A DNA stretch of 42,737 nt from Micrococcales bacterium UBA7469 (GTDB taxonomy: Bacteria > Actinomycetota > Actinomycetes > Actinomycetales > Microbacteriaceae), in the NCBI GenBank assembly GCA_002479805.1, contig DLPB01000031.1, positions 142,040 to 184,776 on the forward strand. Reading direction: 5' to 3'. Positions 8,316 through 15,773 of this stretch are shown piece after piece. Position numbers and translations under genes: made by a program. The first letter of the stretch is position 1, and every line of letters begins with the position of its first letter. The notes beneath the pieces are model-generated. The model saw only the letters and a program-made list of their open reading frames with translations, ran no database searches and was not told where the DNA came from.

Positions 8316-9704
8316 CTATTTATGTTCGTCTTTAATCTTTTGGATGATTTCAGACACCTGGTTATAGATGTAGCGGCGCTCACGCATCTGAGCTGAAATC
8401 TTTTTGGTGGCATACATAACCGTGGTGTGATCACGGTTACCAAAGTGGGCGCCGATTTTCGGTAGTGACAAATCCGTTAGCTCCCGACAAATGTGCATCG
8501 CAATCTGTCTTGCTAGTGCTACCGCCTGCTGCCTTCCAGAGCCAGTGATGTCTTCTGGGGAAATCTTGTAGTAGTTCGCCGTGGCCGTGATGATCGAGAG
8601 TGCTGAGACATTTGCCCCATCTGCAACCGCGTAGCTGTCCTTCAGGATTAGCTGGACCAGGTCCATGTCGATTGCCTGACGGTTCAGATTTGCAAACGCC
8701 GTAACTCGAATAAGCGTGCCTTCTAACTCACGAATATTTGAGGAGATCCTGGCCGCCATGTACTCAACGACATTATCCGGGATAGAAATTCGCTCCAGAG
8801 CAGCCTTTTTGCGCAGAATCGCCACGCGAGTTTCAAACTCTGGTGCCTGGATGTCGGTGGTTAGACCCCACTCAAACCTGGAGAGCATTCGCTCTTCGAA
8901 GCCCGCAAGTTGCTTTGGTCTCAGATCTGAGGTGATGACCACCTGTTTGTTGTGATCGTGCAGCGTGTTAAAGGTGTGGAAGAAGGCTTCTTGAGTCTGG
9001 TCTTTTCCAGATAGGAATTGAATGTCATCGACCAGCAAAATATCTACATCGCGGTATTGAGCCTGGAACTCCGAGGTTTTGTTGTTTTGAATTGCGTTGA
9101 TGAAGTCGTTGGTGAACTCTTCGCTTGAAACGTAGCGAACCTTCGTTCTTGGCTTTAGGTGGATGGCGTAGTGGCCAATGGCATGCAGCAGGTGGGTTTT
9201 GCCCAAGCCACTTGATCCGTAGATAAACAGTGGGTTGTAAGCCTCGGCCGGTGCTTCCGCAACGGCGAAGGCGGCGGCGTGAGCAAATCGGTTTGAGCCA
9301 CCGGTAACAAAATTCTCAAAGTTGTACTTTGGGTTTAGGCGAGAATCATTGGTGCTAACCACCGGAACGTAGCTGGTTTCGCGCTGAATCGGAACTGGTT
9401 CCGGTTCGACCATAATCTCTGGGCGAATCGCGCTCTGCAGATCCTGGTTGGTGATAACAACGAAAGACGATGGACCGCCGAACTCCGCCATCTCGGCCAT
9501 TGCCCCAAGCAGCTGCTCTTTGAGGCGCTGCTGCAACATCGCCCTGGTGATTTCGTTTGGCACCTCTATGTAGAGGGTGTCCTCGAGCACACCTTTGGGA
9601 ACCGCAAGATCCAGGTGCCCCTTTAGATGCGGGGTAACTCGCTCATCGCCGGCAACTTTATTGACCAACGACTGCCACATTGTGGCGAGTTGATCATCCG
9701 GCAT
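8316..9704 (-). CDS. dnaA: chromosomal replication initiator DnaA
   Basis: AAA+ initiator that binds DnaA boxes and melts oriC. The 462-residue protein has a short N-terminal domain I (about 1-75), a linker with a Pro/Glu-rich stretch (95-115), the AAA+ domain starting near PKYNFENFV with Walker A GSSGLGKT (163-170) and Walker B ILLVDDIQF (222-230), and C-terminal domain IV with the DnaA-box-reading signature GNRDHTTV (RDHTTV 424-429). Domain II is short compared with Streptomyces. The ATG has AGGAGC at good spacing. A DnaA box at 9724-9732 lies just upstream of the start, which suggests autoregulation. Confidence 0.98.
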   Translation of the reverse strand: MPDDQLATMWQSLVNKVAGDERVTPHLKGHLDLAVPKGVLEDTLYIEVPNEITRAMLQQRLKEQLLGAMAEMAEFGGPSSFVVITNQDLQSAIRPEIMVEPEPVPIQRETSYVPVVSTNDSRLNPKYNFENFVTGGSNRFAHAAAFAVAEAPAEAYNPLFIYGSSGLGKTHLLHAIGHYAIHLKPRTKVRYVSSEEFTNDFINAIQNNKTSEFQAQYRDVDILLVDDIQFLSGKDQTQEAFFHTFNTLHDHNKQVVITSDLRPKQLAGFEERMLSRFEWGLTTDIQAPEFETRVAILRKKAALERISIPDNVVEYMAARISSNIRELEGTLIRVTAFANLNRQAIDMDLVQLILKDSYAVADGANVSALSIITATANYYKISPEDITGSGRQQAVALARQIAMHICRELTDLSLPKIGAHFGNRDHTTVMYATKKISAQMRERRYIYNQVSEIIQKIKDEHK

Positions 9705-10011
9705 TTGAAGCTCCTAGGGAAAGTTATCCACAGATTTTTGCACAGTCGGATGGGGTTGTGGAAAAGTCTTCAAGTTTCTGTGGAAAACTTGTTGAAAGTT
9801 CCCCCATTTCCGACGAGCATCATTCAAGCGGTATTGCAGGTTCAAAATCAAATCGAATCGGCGTGTCGCTGGCATTTTTTTGTAACAATCGTGGTAGCCG
9901 AAGCTTTCAGGCCATTTGAGTTGAGCTGACTCTTGACTAAGCGATTGCCTATGGCGTAAAGTACTCAGGTTGACTTGGGCAATCAGCCCAATAGTTCCAG
10001 GGAGATTTGAA
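9705..10011. promoter_or_regulatory. dnaA-rpmH divergent intergenic region with DnaA boxes
   Basis: This 307-bp gap separates divergent dnaA and rpmH. It holds TTATCCACA at 9724-9732, TTTTGCACA at 9736-9744, and the complement form TGTGGAAAA at 9757-9765 and 9779-9787, all within 85 bp of the dnaA start. They are well placed for DnaA autoregulation or as an auxiliary part of the origin. The remaining stretch (9790-9925) has no coding sequence I can support. Confidence 0.75.
9933..9962 (+). promoter_or_regulatory. putative rpmH promoter
   Basis: TTGACT (9933-9938) and TAAAGT (9957-9962) with an 18-bp spacer resemble a housekeeping sigma promoter. The predicted start near 9969 gives a leader of about 43 nt before rpmH. 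Strong promoters are expected for rpmH. Confidence 0.5.
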
Positions 10012-10149
10012 GTGAGCAAGCGCACCTTTCAGCCGAACAACCGTCGTCGTGCAAAGACCCACGGTTTCCGTGCTCGTATGCGTACTCGCGCTGGACGCGC
10101 CATTCTTGCAGCCCGTCGCCGCAAGGGCCGCGTCGAGCTGAGCGCATAA
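10012..10149 (+). CDS. rpmH: 50S ribosomal protein L34
   Basis: The 45-residue, very basic protein begins SKRTFQPNNRRRAKTHGFRARM after a GTG start and ends RRRKGRVELSA; this is full-length L34 with its characteristic Arg/Lys-rich pattern. GGGAG lies upstream at suitable spacing. It is divergent from dnaA and heads the rpmH-rnpA-yidD-yidC-jag-rsmG cluster. Confidence 0.97.
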   Translation: MSKRTFQPNNRRRAKTHGFRARMRTRAGRAILAARRRKGRVELSA

Positions 10150-10158
10150 GGATCTACT

Positions 10159-10485
10159 CTGCTAGCGCGGAGTAGTCGCCTTCGTTCAGGCGACGAGATT
10201 CGCGATGTCGTCAAAAGAGGACAGCGTCACTCTTCGACGTTTTTCACCCTTCATTTTTTGCCAGCCAGCCAATCCCGCTTTGCCGTCATCACCGGGCGCG
10301 TAGTTGGTGGTGCGGTTCAACGAAACAAAATCAAACGCCGAATTACCTCAGCGATCAGGGCTGAGCTATCCGAGCTACAGCAACCGATAGATGCCGTCTT
10401 TCGGATGCGGTCGGTCGCCCTGGATTGCGATTATGTCGAGCTGGTGGATGCGGTTCGCACCGCTTTCGCGAGGATAAAGCCGTGA
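10159..10485 (+). CDS. rnpA: ribonuclease P protein component, apparent CTG start
   Basis: Protein subunit of RNase P, which assists the catalytic RNA in tRNA 5' maturation. Translating from the CTG at 10159 gives 108 residues beginning (M)LARSSRLRSGDEIRDVVKRGQR, which fits the family N-terminus, and containing the RNR-like segment GAVQRNKIKRRI. The same frame has a stop at 10147-10149 and, between it and 10258, no ATG, GTG or TTG. The only standard start (TTG, 10258) would remove about 33 conserved residues. AGGAT precedes the CTG at about 5 nt. The gene follows rpmH by 9 bp and overlaps yidD by 4 nt. Confidence 0.85.
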   Translation: MLARSSRLRSGDEIRDVVKRGQRHSSTFFTLHFLPASQSRFAVITGRVVGGAVQRNKIKRRITSAIRAELSELQQPIDAVFRMRSVALDCDYVELVDAVRTAFARIKP

Positions 10486-10790
10486 AAGTGCTCTGGTTTG
10501 TATTTCTTTTGCCGAGGAATCTGTTGATCGGATTTGTATTGGTGTGGCGCAAACTGATCTCCCCCCTATATGGAGATGTCTGCCGCTACTACCCGAGTTG
10601 CTCTACCTATGGTCTTGGCGCATTGCAGAACCACGGCATAGTTCGTGGGTTCCCGCTTACCATTTGGCGCATTCTGCGCTGCAACCCCTGGGCTGCCGGT
10701 GGTATTGATGATGTAAAAACTGGTCCGAGCTGGATTGTGATTGGCAAGCTAGGATTTGTAAGTTCTAAGTCGCACAAGAAGAAGAGGTAA
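10482..10790 (+). CDS. yidD: membrane protein insertion efficiency factor YidD
   Basis: The 102-residue protein has the YidD signature: an amphipathic N-terminus (LLIGFVLVWRKLISPLYG), then CRYYPSCSTYGLGAL, then GFPLTIWRILRCNPWAAGGIDDV. YidD assists YidC-dependent membrane insertion. I place the start at GTG 10482, which overlaps the rnpA stop (GTGA); a GTG two codons later is the alternative. The reading frame is open further upstream, but that part is within rnpA and does not resemble YidD. Confidence 0.9.
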   Translation: MKVLWFVFLLPRNLLIGFVLVWRKLISPLYGDVCRYYPSCSTYGLGALQNHGIVRGFPLTIWRILRCNPWAAGGIDDVKTGPSWIVIGKLGFVSSKSHKKKR

Positions 10791-10792
10791 TA

Positions 10793-11710
10793 GTGGATCT
10801 GCTGTGGCCGATTAAGTGGCTTGTCGAGCTCGTGCTCGTAGGCTTCCACTCACTGTTTACTGCTATGGGGCTGCAGTCAACCTCGGGCATCTCATGGGTG
10901 CTGGCCGTTGTTGGTCTGGTGCTCGTAGTCCGTGCTGCGCTTATTCCGGTTTTTGTAAAGCAGATCAAGAGCCAGCGCAACATGATGCTGGTGCAGCCTG
11001 AGCTGAAGAAACTGCAGGACAAGTACAAGGGCAAGACCGACCGCGACTCTCGCGAGCGGATGGCTCGCGAGCAGATGGAGCTTTACAAGCGCACTGGCTC
11101 AAACCCGCTCTCCTCCTGCCTACCTCTTTTGCTCCAGATGCCGATATTCACCGGTTTGTTCTTTGTTCTAAACGATGCCGGTAACAACAAGCCTGGCGTT
11201 GGTTTGCTAACCCAGGAAATGGCAATCTCCTTCTCGCAGGCGGAGATTTTTGGTGCCAAGCTCTCCGACACCTTCTTTGGGTCGGACGAGTGGAACGTGA
11301 AGGTACTTGCCGGAATCATGATCGTTTTGATGACCGCTTCGCAGTTCATCACTCAGAAGCAGATCATGACCAAGAACCAGAATCCTGATGTGCAGAACAG
11401 CCAGTTCATGCAGACGCAGAAGATCTTGCTTTATGTATTGCCTTTCGTATTCCTAATCTCCGGGGTCAGCTTCCCACTGGGAGTTATGACCTACTGGTTG
11501 GTCTCCAACTTCTGGACCATGGGACAGCAGTTCTTGGTCATTCGCAACATGCCTACTCCTGGATCCATCGCCTACAAGGAGCGCGAGGCACGCCTTCAAA
11601 AGAAGGGCAAAATCAAACTTGAGGAAACCACTCCTGAGGCGGAGGTTGAGCAGCCCACGCAGCGCCAACAGCCGGTCGGCAAGAATCGTGCAAAGAAGAA
11701 GAAGAAATAA
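10793..11710 (+). CDS. yidC: membrane protein insertase YidC
   Basis: The 305-residue YidC/Oxa1 insertase has an N-terminal membrane helix, the conserved cytoplasmic loop after VVRAALIPVFVKQIKSQRNM, core helices with LPLLLQMPIFTGLFFVL, and later TASQFITQ and LISGVSFPLGVMTYWLVSN. It lacks the large periplasmic domain of Gram-negative YidC, as expected. The C-terminus ends in a Lys-rich tail (RAKKKKK) that can contact ribosomes. The GTG start has GAGG upstream; it is 2 bp after yidD and overlaps jag by one base. Confidence 0.95.
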   Translation: MDLLWPIKWLVELVLVGFHSLFTAMGLQSTSGISWVLAVVGLVLVVRAALIPVFVKQIKSQRNMMLVQPELKKLQDKYKGKTDRDSRERMAREQMELYKRTGSNPLSSCLPLLLQMPIFTGLFFVLNDAGNNKPGVGLLTQEMAISFSQAEIFGAKLSDTFFGSDEWNVKVLAGIMIVLMTASQFITQKQIMTKNQNPDVQNSQFMQTQKILLYVLPFVFLISGVSFPLGVMTYWLVSNFWTMGQQFLVIRNMPTPGSIAYKEREARLQKKGKIKLEETTPEAEVEQPTQRQQPVGKNRAKKKKK

Positions 11711-12177
11711 TGAGTAGAGAACAAGAGCTTGAGCAAGAAGGCGAAATCGCAGCTGATTTCATCGAGGAGTTTCTAGACACCGCCGATCTAGACGGTGATC
11801 TTGAGATTGAGTTTCGTCAGGACCGCGTCTACATCTCGGTTACCAGCGAGGGTGAGTCAAACCTAGGCAAGATTTCGGACCCTAACACCGTAGAGGCGTT
11901 GCAGGAGATCACTCGCCTAGCGGTGCAGGCGAAAACCGGTGCCATGAGTCGCTTGATTCTAGACATCGGTGGCTCACGCCAGGCTAAGACCAAGCAGCTG
12001 GAGACCCTGGTTGAGCGTACGATCGCCAAGCTTGAGGAGACTGAGAAGCCTCAGCACCTAAAGCCAATGAGCTCATACGACCGAAAGCTGGTTCACGACA
12101 TGGTTAGCGAAGCTGGCTATGTGTCTGAGTCTGAGGGTCAGGGCAAGGAACGTCACATCGTCGTATCCAAGCCTTAG
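11710..12177 (+). CDS. jag: Jag/KhpB RNA-binding protein (KH + R3H)
   Basis: The 155-residue protein has an acidic N-terminus, a KH domain (about 28-85: DLEIEFRQDRVYISVTSEG...LQEITRLAVQ) and a C-terminal R3H domain (about 90-150: LILDIGGSR...MSSYDRKLVHDMVSEAGYVSESEG...ERHIVV). Jag/KhpB binds RNA and in Gram-positives is linked to cell-wall synthesis and division. It lacks the long Jag_N domain of Firmicutes, which is usual for Actinobacteria. The ATG overlaps the yidC stop. Confidence 0.93.
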   Translation: MSREQELEQEGEIAADFIEEFLDTADLDGDLEIEFRQDRVYISVTSEGESNLGKISDPNTVEALQEITRLAVQAKTGAMSRLILDIGGSRQAKTKQLETLVERTIAKLEETEKPQHLKPMSSYDRKLVHDMVSEAGYVSESEGQGKERHIVVSKP

Positions 12178-12193
12178 TGTTTCACGTGAAACA
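12178..12193. other. parS: parS centromere site 1
   Basis: TGTTTCACGTGAAACA is the exact 16-bp palindromic consensus ParB-binding site. It lies between jag and rsmG, immediately before the rsmG ribosome-binding site. Confidence 0.97.
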
Positions 12194-12206
12194 TCGGAGG
12201 ATTTAG

Positions 12207-12848
12207 ATGGCTGACGAACTCGACATCGAACAAGAGCCAGCCGCGGCTGCCGAAATCTTCGGCTCGGGCATTGCCTTAGCGCGTGCTTACACGCAGCGTC
12301 TAGCCGCGGACTCCGAAACCTTTGGTCTATTGGGACCTAGAGAGTTACCCAGAATCTGGTCACGCCACGTAATCAACAGCGCACTCTTGTCTGAGCTGGT
12401 TCCAAACGAGACTTTGGTTGCCGATGTCGGATCTGGTGCGGGATTGCCGGGCATTCCAATGGCTATTGCCCAGCCAAAGGCGCATTTCACTCTGATTGAA
12501 CCCATGGAGCGCAGGGCTAACTGGCTAGCTGCGGTGGTTAGCGACTTGGGAATTCAGAATGTCGACGTGATTCGTGCTCGAGCCGAAGAGGTTACCCGTA
12601 CCGATTTTGACATCGTCACTGCAAGGGCGGTGGCTGCTCTAGATAAGCTGCTCAAATTACTCACTCCACTAACACGTGGCTCAAACCTAAAGACCGTCTT
12701 GGCCCTCAAGGGCTCACGTGCTCCTGAGGAAATTGCAGAGGCGAAGCCGAGGCTGCAGCGCCTAGGTTTCGGGGAGCCAGAGATTCTCACCCTCGGCCTG
12801 GGGAAAGCTCCGGAGACCGCGACCGTGGTTCGCATTATTCTGCAATGA
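12207..12848 (+). CDS. rsmG: 16S rRNA (guanine527-N7)-methyltransferase RsmG
   Basis: SAM-dependent methyltransferase that modifies G527 of 16S rRNA; loss gives low-level streptomycin resistance in many bacteria. The 213-residue protein has the family motifs: RELPRIWSRHVINSALL, the SAM-binding VADVGSGAGLPGIPMAI (about 72-88), LIEPMERRANWL and DIVTARAVAALDKLL. GGAGG precedes the ATG, just after parS 1. Confidence 0.96.
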   Translation: MADELDIEQEPAAAAEIFGSGIALARAYTQRLAADSETFGLLGPRELPRIWSRHVINSALLSELVPNETLVADVGSGAGLPGIPMAIAQPKAHFTLIEPMERRANWLAAVVSDLGIQNVDVIRARAEEVTRTDFDIVTARAVAALDKLLKLLTPLTRGSNLKTVLALKGSRAPEEIAEAKPRLQRLGFGEPEILTLGLGKAPETATVVRIILQ

Positions 12849-12858
12849 TTGGAGACAA

Positions 12859-13026
12859 ATGTTAGATCAGCCTGCAGAGACCACCGCCGAGACACCAGCA
12901 ACTGTCCGCGAAGGTTTGGGCTACCCGAATGATCGCCAGGAAGTCTCTCCGCAGCCAACCGGTTGGCAAGGTTTAGACACCGCTGACATCGATCATGTTT
13001 CACGTGAAACATCAACGGGTCAGTAG
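12859..13026 (+). CDS. small ORF containing parS 2, resembles a detached ParA N-terminus
   Basis: An ATG with GGAG about 5 nt upstream opens a 55-codon frame ending at TAG 13024-13026. The peptide is acidic, Pro/Thr-rich and low in complexity, and ends DHVSRETSTGQ, where VSRET is encoded by the parS site. N-terminal extensions of actinobacterial ParA proteins often carry the same parS-encoded VSRET peptide. Here that segment is in a different frame from parA, which starts 2 bp after this stop. It may be a translated leader, a split ParA N-terminus, or chance coding around parS; no function is known. Confidence 0.45.
   Translation: MLDQPAETTAETPATVREGLGYPNDRQEVSPQPTGWQGLDTADIDHVSRETSTGQ
12996..13011. 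other. parS: parS centromere site 2
   Basis: Second exact TGTTTCACGTGAAACA palindrome, 18 bp upstream of the parA start codon and inside the small ORF at 12859-13026. ParB bound here could also influence parA transcription. Confidence 0.97.
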
Positions 13027-13028
13027 CC

Positions 13029-13910
13029 ATGGAAAACGTTCCAAATACCCCATTACTTCGGGAGATGACGCTCAATAATGAGCGAGCTCGCCGAGTGGCA
13101 GAAGTCACCCTTACCCCACCGAGCAAAACCAGAATCATCACCATCTCGAATCAAAAAGGTGGAGTGGGTAAAACCACCTCAGCGGTAAACCTGGCTGCTG
13201 CTCTGGCGCGAAAGGGTATGGGTGTCCTGGTTATCGACCTGGACCCACAGGGCAACGCATCTACTGCGCTTGGAGTCGAACATCACAACTCTGTCGTTGG
13301 TAGCTACGAGGTGCTGGTTCAGGGTGTACCAATGCTTGAAGCTGTAAAGCAAAGTCCAGAACACCACAACTTGTATTGCCTACCCGCCACTATCAACCTC
13401 GCCGGTGCCGAAATCGACATGGTTTCGGTTGCAAATCGTGAGCGTGTGCTGCTGAAGAGTTTGAATCAGTTCCTAGCCAGCTTTGAACACCCGATTCACT
13501 ATGTATTTATCGACTCCCCACCATCGCTTGGGCTTCTGACTGTGAACGCACTGGTAGCTGCCAGCGAGGTCTTAGTGCCAATCCAGTGCGAGTATTACGC
13601 CTTGGAGGGTGTAACTCAGCTGATGGCAAACATTGAGCGAATCAGAGCAAACCTGAATCCCGATCTTGCTGTGGGTGGCATTCTGCTGACCATGTTCGAT
13701 AACCGCACCAACCTTTCAACCGACGTTGCAGCTGAAGTTCGCAAGTATTTCCCCAAGCAGACGCTTAATGCCACCATTCCACGCTCTGTGAGGCTCTCTG
13801 AAGCCCCGAGCTTTGGCCAAACTGCAATCAGTTACGACCCTAAGAATTCGGGCTCCCTGGCTTATCAGGAAGCTGCCATTGAATTAGCTCAGCGAGGAGT
13901 AATCAAATGA
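13029..13910 (+). CDS. parA: chromosome partitioning ATPase ParA
   Basis: Deviant-Walker ATPase that moves ParB-parS complexes. The 293-residue protein has the deviant Walker A KGGVGKTT at 43-50, switch I DLDPQGNASTALG and switch II FIDSPPSLGLLTVNAL. The region before the fold (about 1-33) is short, including TPLLREMTLNNERARR. The ATG has only a weak ribosome-binding site; ATG at residue 13 is possible but less likely. It overlaps parB by 4 nt (ATGA). Confidence 0.96.
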   Translation: MENVPNTPLLREMTLNNERARRVAEVTLTPPSKTRIITISNQKGGVGKTTSAVNLAAALARKGMGVLVIDLDPQGNASTALGVEHHNSVVGSYEVLVQGVPMLEAVKQSPEHHNLYCLPATINLAGAEIDMVSVANRERVLLKSLNQFLASFEHPIHYVFIDSPPSLGLLTVNALVAASEVLVPIQCEYYALEGVTQLMANIERIRANLNPDLAVGGILLTMFDNRTNLSTDVAAEVRKYFPKQTLNATIPRSVRLSEAPSFGQTAISYDPKNSGSLAYQEAAIELAQRGVIK

Positions 13911-14833
13911 GTGAAGAAAAACGTCCAGAGCGCAAAGGCGGTCTAGGTAGAGGTATTGGTTCACTGATCCCCGGTGGCGACAGAGACGCGGTAGATGTTT
14001 TCTTCACCAACACCTCGGCACCAGCACTAGTCGAGGTGCCCGGTGCACGATTCATGGAGATTGACCCCATGCTAATCGTCCCAAACCCTCAGCAGCCTCG
14101 TTCGGTATTCGAACCAGAAGCATTTGCTGAGCTGGTTCACTCGGTTAGGGAGTTTGGAGTCCTGCAGCCGATCGTGGTTCGCCCGAAGGGATCTGGCTTC
14201 GAGTTGATCATGGGTGAGCGTCGTCTGCGCGCATCCAAAGAGGCAGGTCTGGCAAAGGTTCCCGCAATTGTGCGCGAAACTGCAGACGAAAACATGCTCC
14301 GCGATGCACTTTTGGAAAACCTGCACCGTTCGAACCTAAATCCCCTAGAAGAGGCATCCGCCTACAAGCAGTTGCTTGAGGACTTCGGTTCCACCCAGGA
14401 ACAGCTAGCGGACAGATTGGGTCGCTCAAGGCCACAGATCACCAACACCCTGCGACTTTTGAAGCTGCCCCTACCGGTTCAGTCCCGAGTTGCTGCTGGA
14501 GTGCTCTCTGCGGGTCACGCTCGAGCCCTGCTCGGTGCCCCTGACGAGGTGACCATGACTGCATTCGCAGAGAAAACGGTTCGCGAGGGTCTTTCGGTTC
14601 GCAGTCTCGAAGAGCTGGTTTCAAGCGTCAAGTCCAAGCCAAAGCCAACCAAGGGAAAGATCATCCCGGGTGGCAAGACCGACATGCTCAAAGAGATGGC
14701 CGAGGACATGGGCAATGCCTTGGACACCGTTGTGAAGATTCAGCTTGGTCGCAAAAAGGGCCAGCTAATTATCGAGTTCGGAAACGTGGCTGACCTGCGA
14801 AGAATCGCGGATCGCATTCAGGGTAAGAACTAA
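13907..14833 (+). CDS. parB: chromosome partitioning CTPase/DNA-binding protein ParB
   Basis: Centromere-binding CTP-switch protein. The 308-residue protein begins with the ParA-stimulating motif GGLGRGIGSLIP (11-22), has the N-terminal CTP-binding domain with GERRLRA (103-109) and LLENLHRSNLNPLEEA, and a parS-reading helix-turn-helix (about 161-185, STQEQLADRLGRSRPQITN). A charged linker and C-terminal dimerisation domain follow. It converges on ddl, the stop codons overlapping by 4 nt. Confidence 0.96.
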   Translation: MSEEKRPERKGGLGRGIGSLIPGGDRDAVDVFFTNTSAPALVEVPGARFMEIDPMLIVPNPQQPRSVFEPEAFAELVHSVREFGVLQPIVVRPKGSGFELIMGERRLRASKEAGLAKVPAIVRETADENMLRDALLENLHRSNLNPLEEASAYKQLLEDFGSTQEQLADRLGRSRPQITNTLRLLKLPLPVQSRVAAGVLSAGHARALLGAPDEVTMTAFAEKTVREGLSVRSLEELVSSVKSKPKPTKGKIIPGGKTDMLKEMAEDMGNALDTVVKIQLGRKKGQLIIEFGNVADLRRIADRIQGKN

Positions 14834-15771
14834 GACCTAAGAGCAGCTAGCGCTATCGAAAGATAGGCATCGGGTAGCGATTCTCCATCCGCGATGACCG
14901 CCTGCGGAAACAGCGAAGTCTCAGTCATTCCGGGGGTTACATTGGCCTCCAGGAACCATGGGGTACCCTCGTTGTCAACAATTATGTCAACCCTACTTAG
15001 GTGCCTTAGGCGCAGCGCGTTGTGCGCTAGCAGTGCCACCTCGGCCGCTCTTTCCAGGTCAGCCGGCCTCAATCTTGCGGGGACGTAATAGGTGGTTTCA
15101 CCTGGAACATATCGTTCCTGGTAGCCAAAGGCTCCGCTGTTCGGTTCGACCTCAACCGCAGGCAGCGCACGTGGGCCAAATCCCAAATCAACCACGGAAA
15201 TTGCCAATTCAGTGCCCTCGATGTACTTCTCAATCAGAACTTGATCGCAGTAGACAAACGCATCGACCATGGCTTTTGCAAAGGCCTGAGCATTCTCAAC
15301 CTTGCTAACACCCTGAGCCGAACCGCTCTTGGCAGGCTTGACGATTAGCGGGAAATTCATCTCGGTGGCAACCAATGCCAGAACAGCCTCGGCGTTTAGC
15401 TCGCGGAAGGTGGATTTTGGCAGCGTGATTGAATCTGGAGTCTGCACTCCGTGACGCTTGAGAATGATCTTGGCAGCTGGCTTGTTCCACGCTAAACGTG
15501 CACCATCGGCATCTGACCCGACAAAAGGGATCCTCGCAAGCTTCAAAAGGTCCTGTAGTGAGCCATCTTCACCCACCGAGCCGTGGAGTGTGGACCAGAC
15601 CACATCGGGTCTGGTGGCAAGCAGGTGCCCGAATAGCTCGCTATCGGGCTCTCTGAAGTCAACAACCGCACCAGCCTCGATCAAGGCATCTGCAACGCGA
15701 CGACCGGATTTCAAAGAAACATCGCGCTCATGCGATATCCCACCGGCTAGTACCAAAATGGTGGGCTGCAT
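14830..15771 (-). CDS. ddl: D-alanine--D-alanine ligase
   Basis: ATP-grasp ligase that makes D-Ala-D-Ala for peptidoglycan. The 313-residue protein has LAGGISHERDVSLKSG, the HGSVGEDGSLQ loop, the ATP-binding PLIVKPAKSGSAQGVSKV, the YVPGETTYYVPARL region and C-terminal FLEANVTPGMTETSLFPQA. All core motifs are present. The ATG lies 2 bp after the aminotransferase stop, so the two form an operon. Ddl homologues near parB are common in Microbacteriaceae. Confidence 0.9.
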   Translation of the reverse strand: MQPTILVLAGGISHERDVSLKSGRRVADALIEAGAVVDFREPDSELFGHLLATRPDVVWSTLHGSVGEDGSLQDLLKLARIPFVGSDADGARLAWNKPAAKIILKRHGVQTPDSITLPKSTFRELNAEAVLALVATEMNFPLIVKPAKSGSAQGVSKVENAQAFAKAMVDAFVYCDQVLIEKYIEGTELAISVVDLGFGPRALPAVEVEPNSGAFGYQERYVPGETTYYVPARLRPADLERAAEVALLAHNALRLRHLSRVDIIVDNEGTPWFLEANVTPGMTETSLFPQAVIADGESLPDAYLSIALAALRS

Positions 15772-15773
15772 GA

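Noticed and set aside
10425..10481. longer upstream start for yidD
   Set aside because: The extra residues lie inside rnpA and do not look like YidD; GTG at 10482 overlaps the rnpA stop as expected.
12554..13144. 196-codon minus-strand frame across rsmG end, parS 2 and parA start
   Set aside because: Ser/Arg/Val-rich shadow; rsmG and parA are certain on the other strand.
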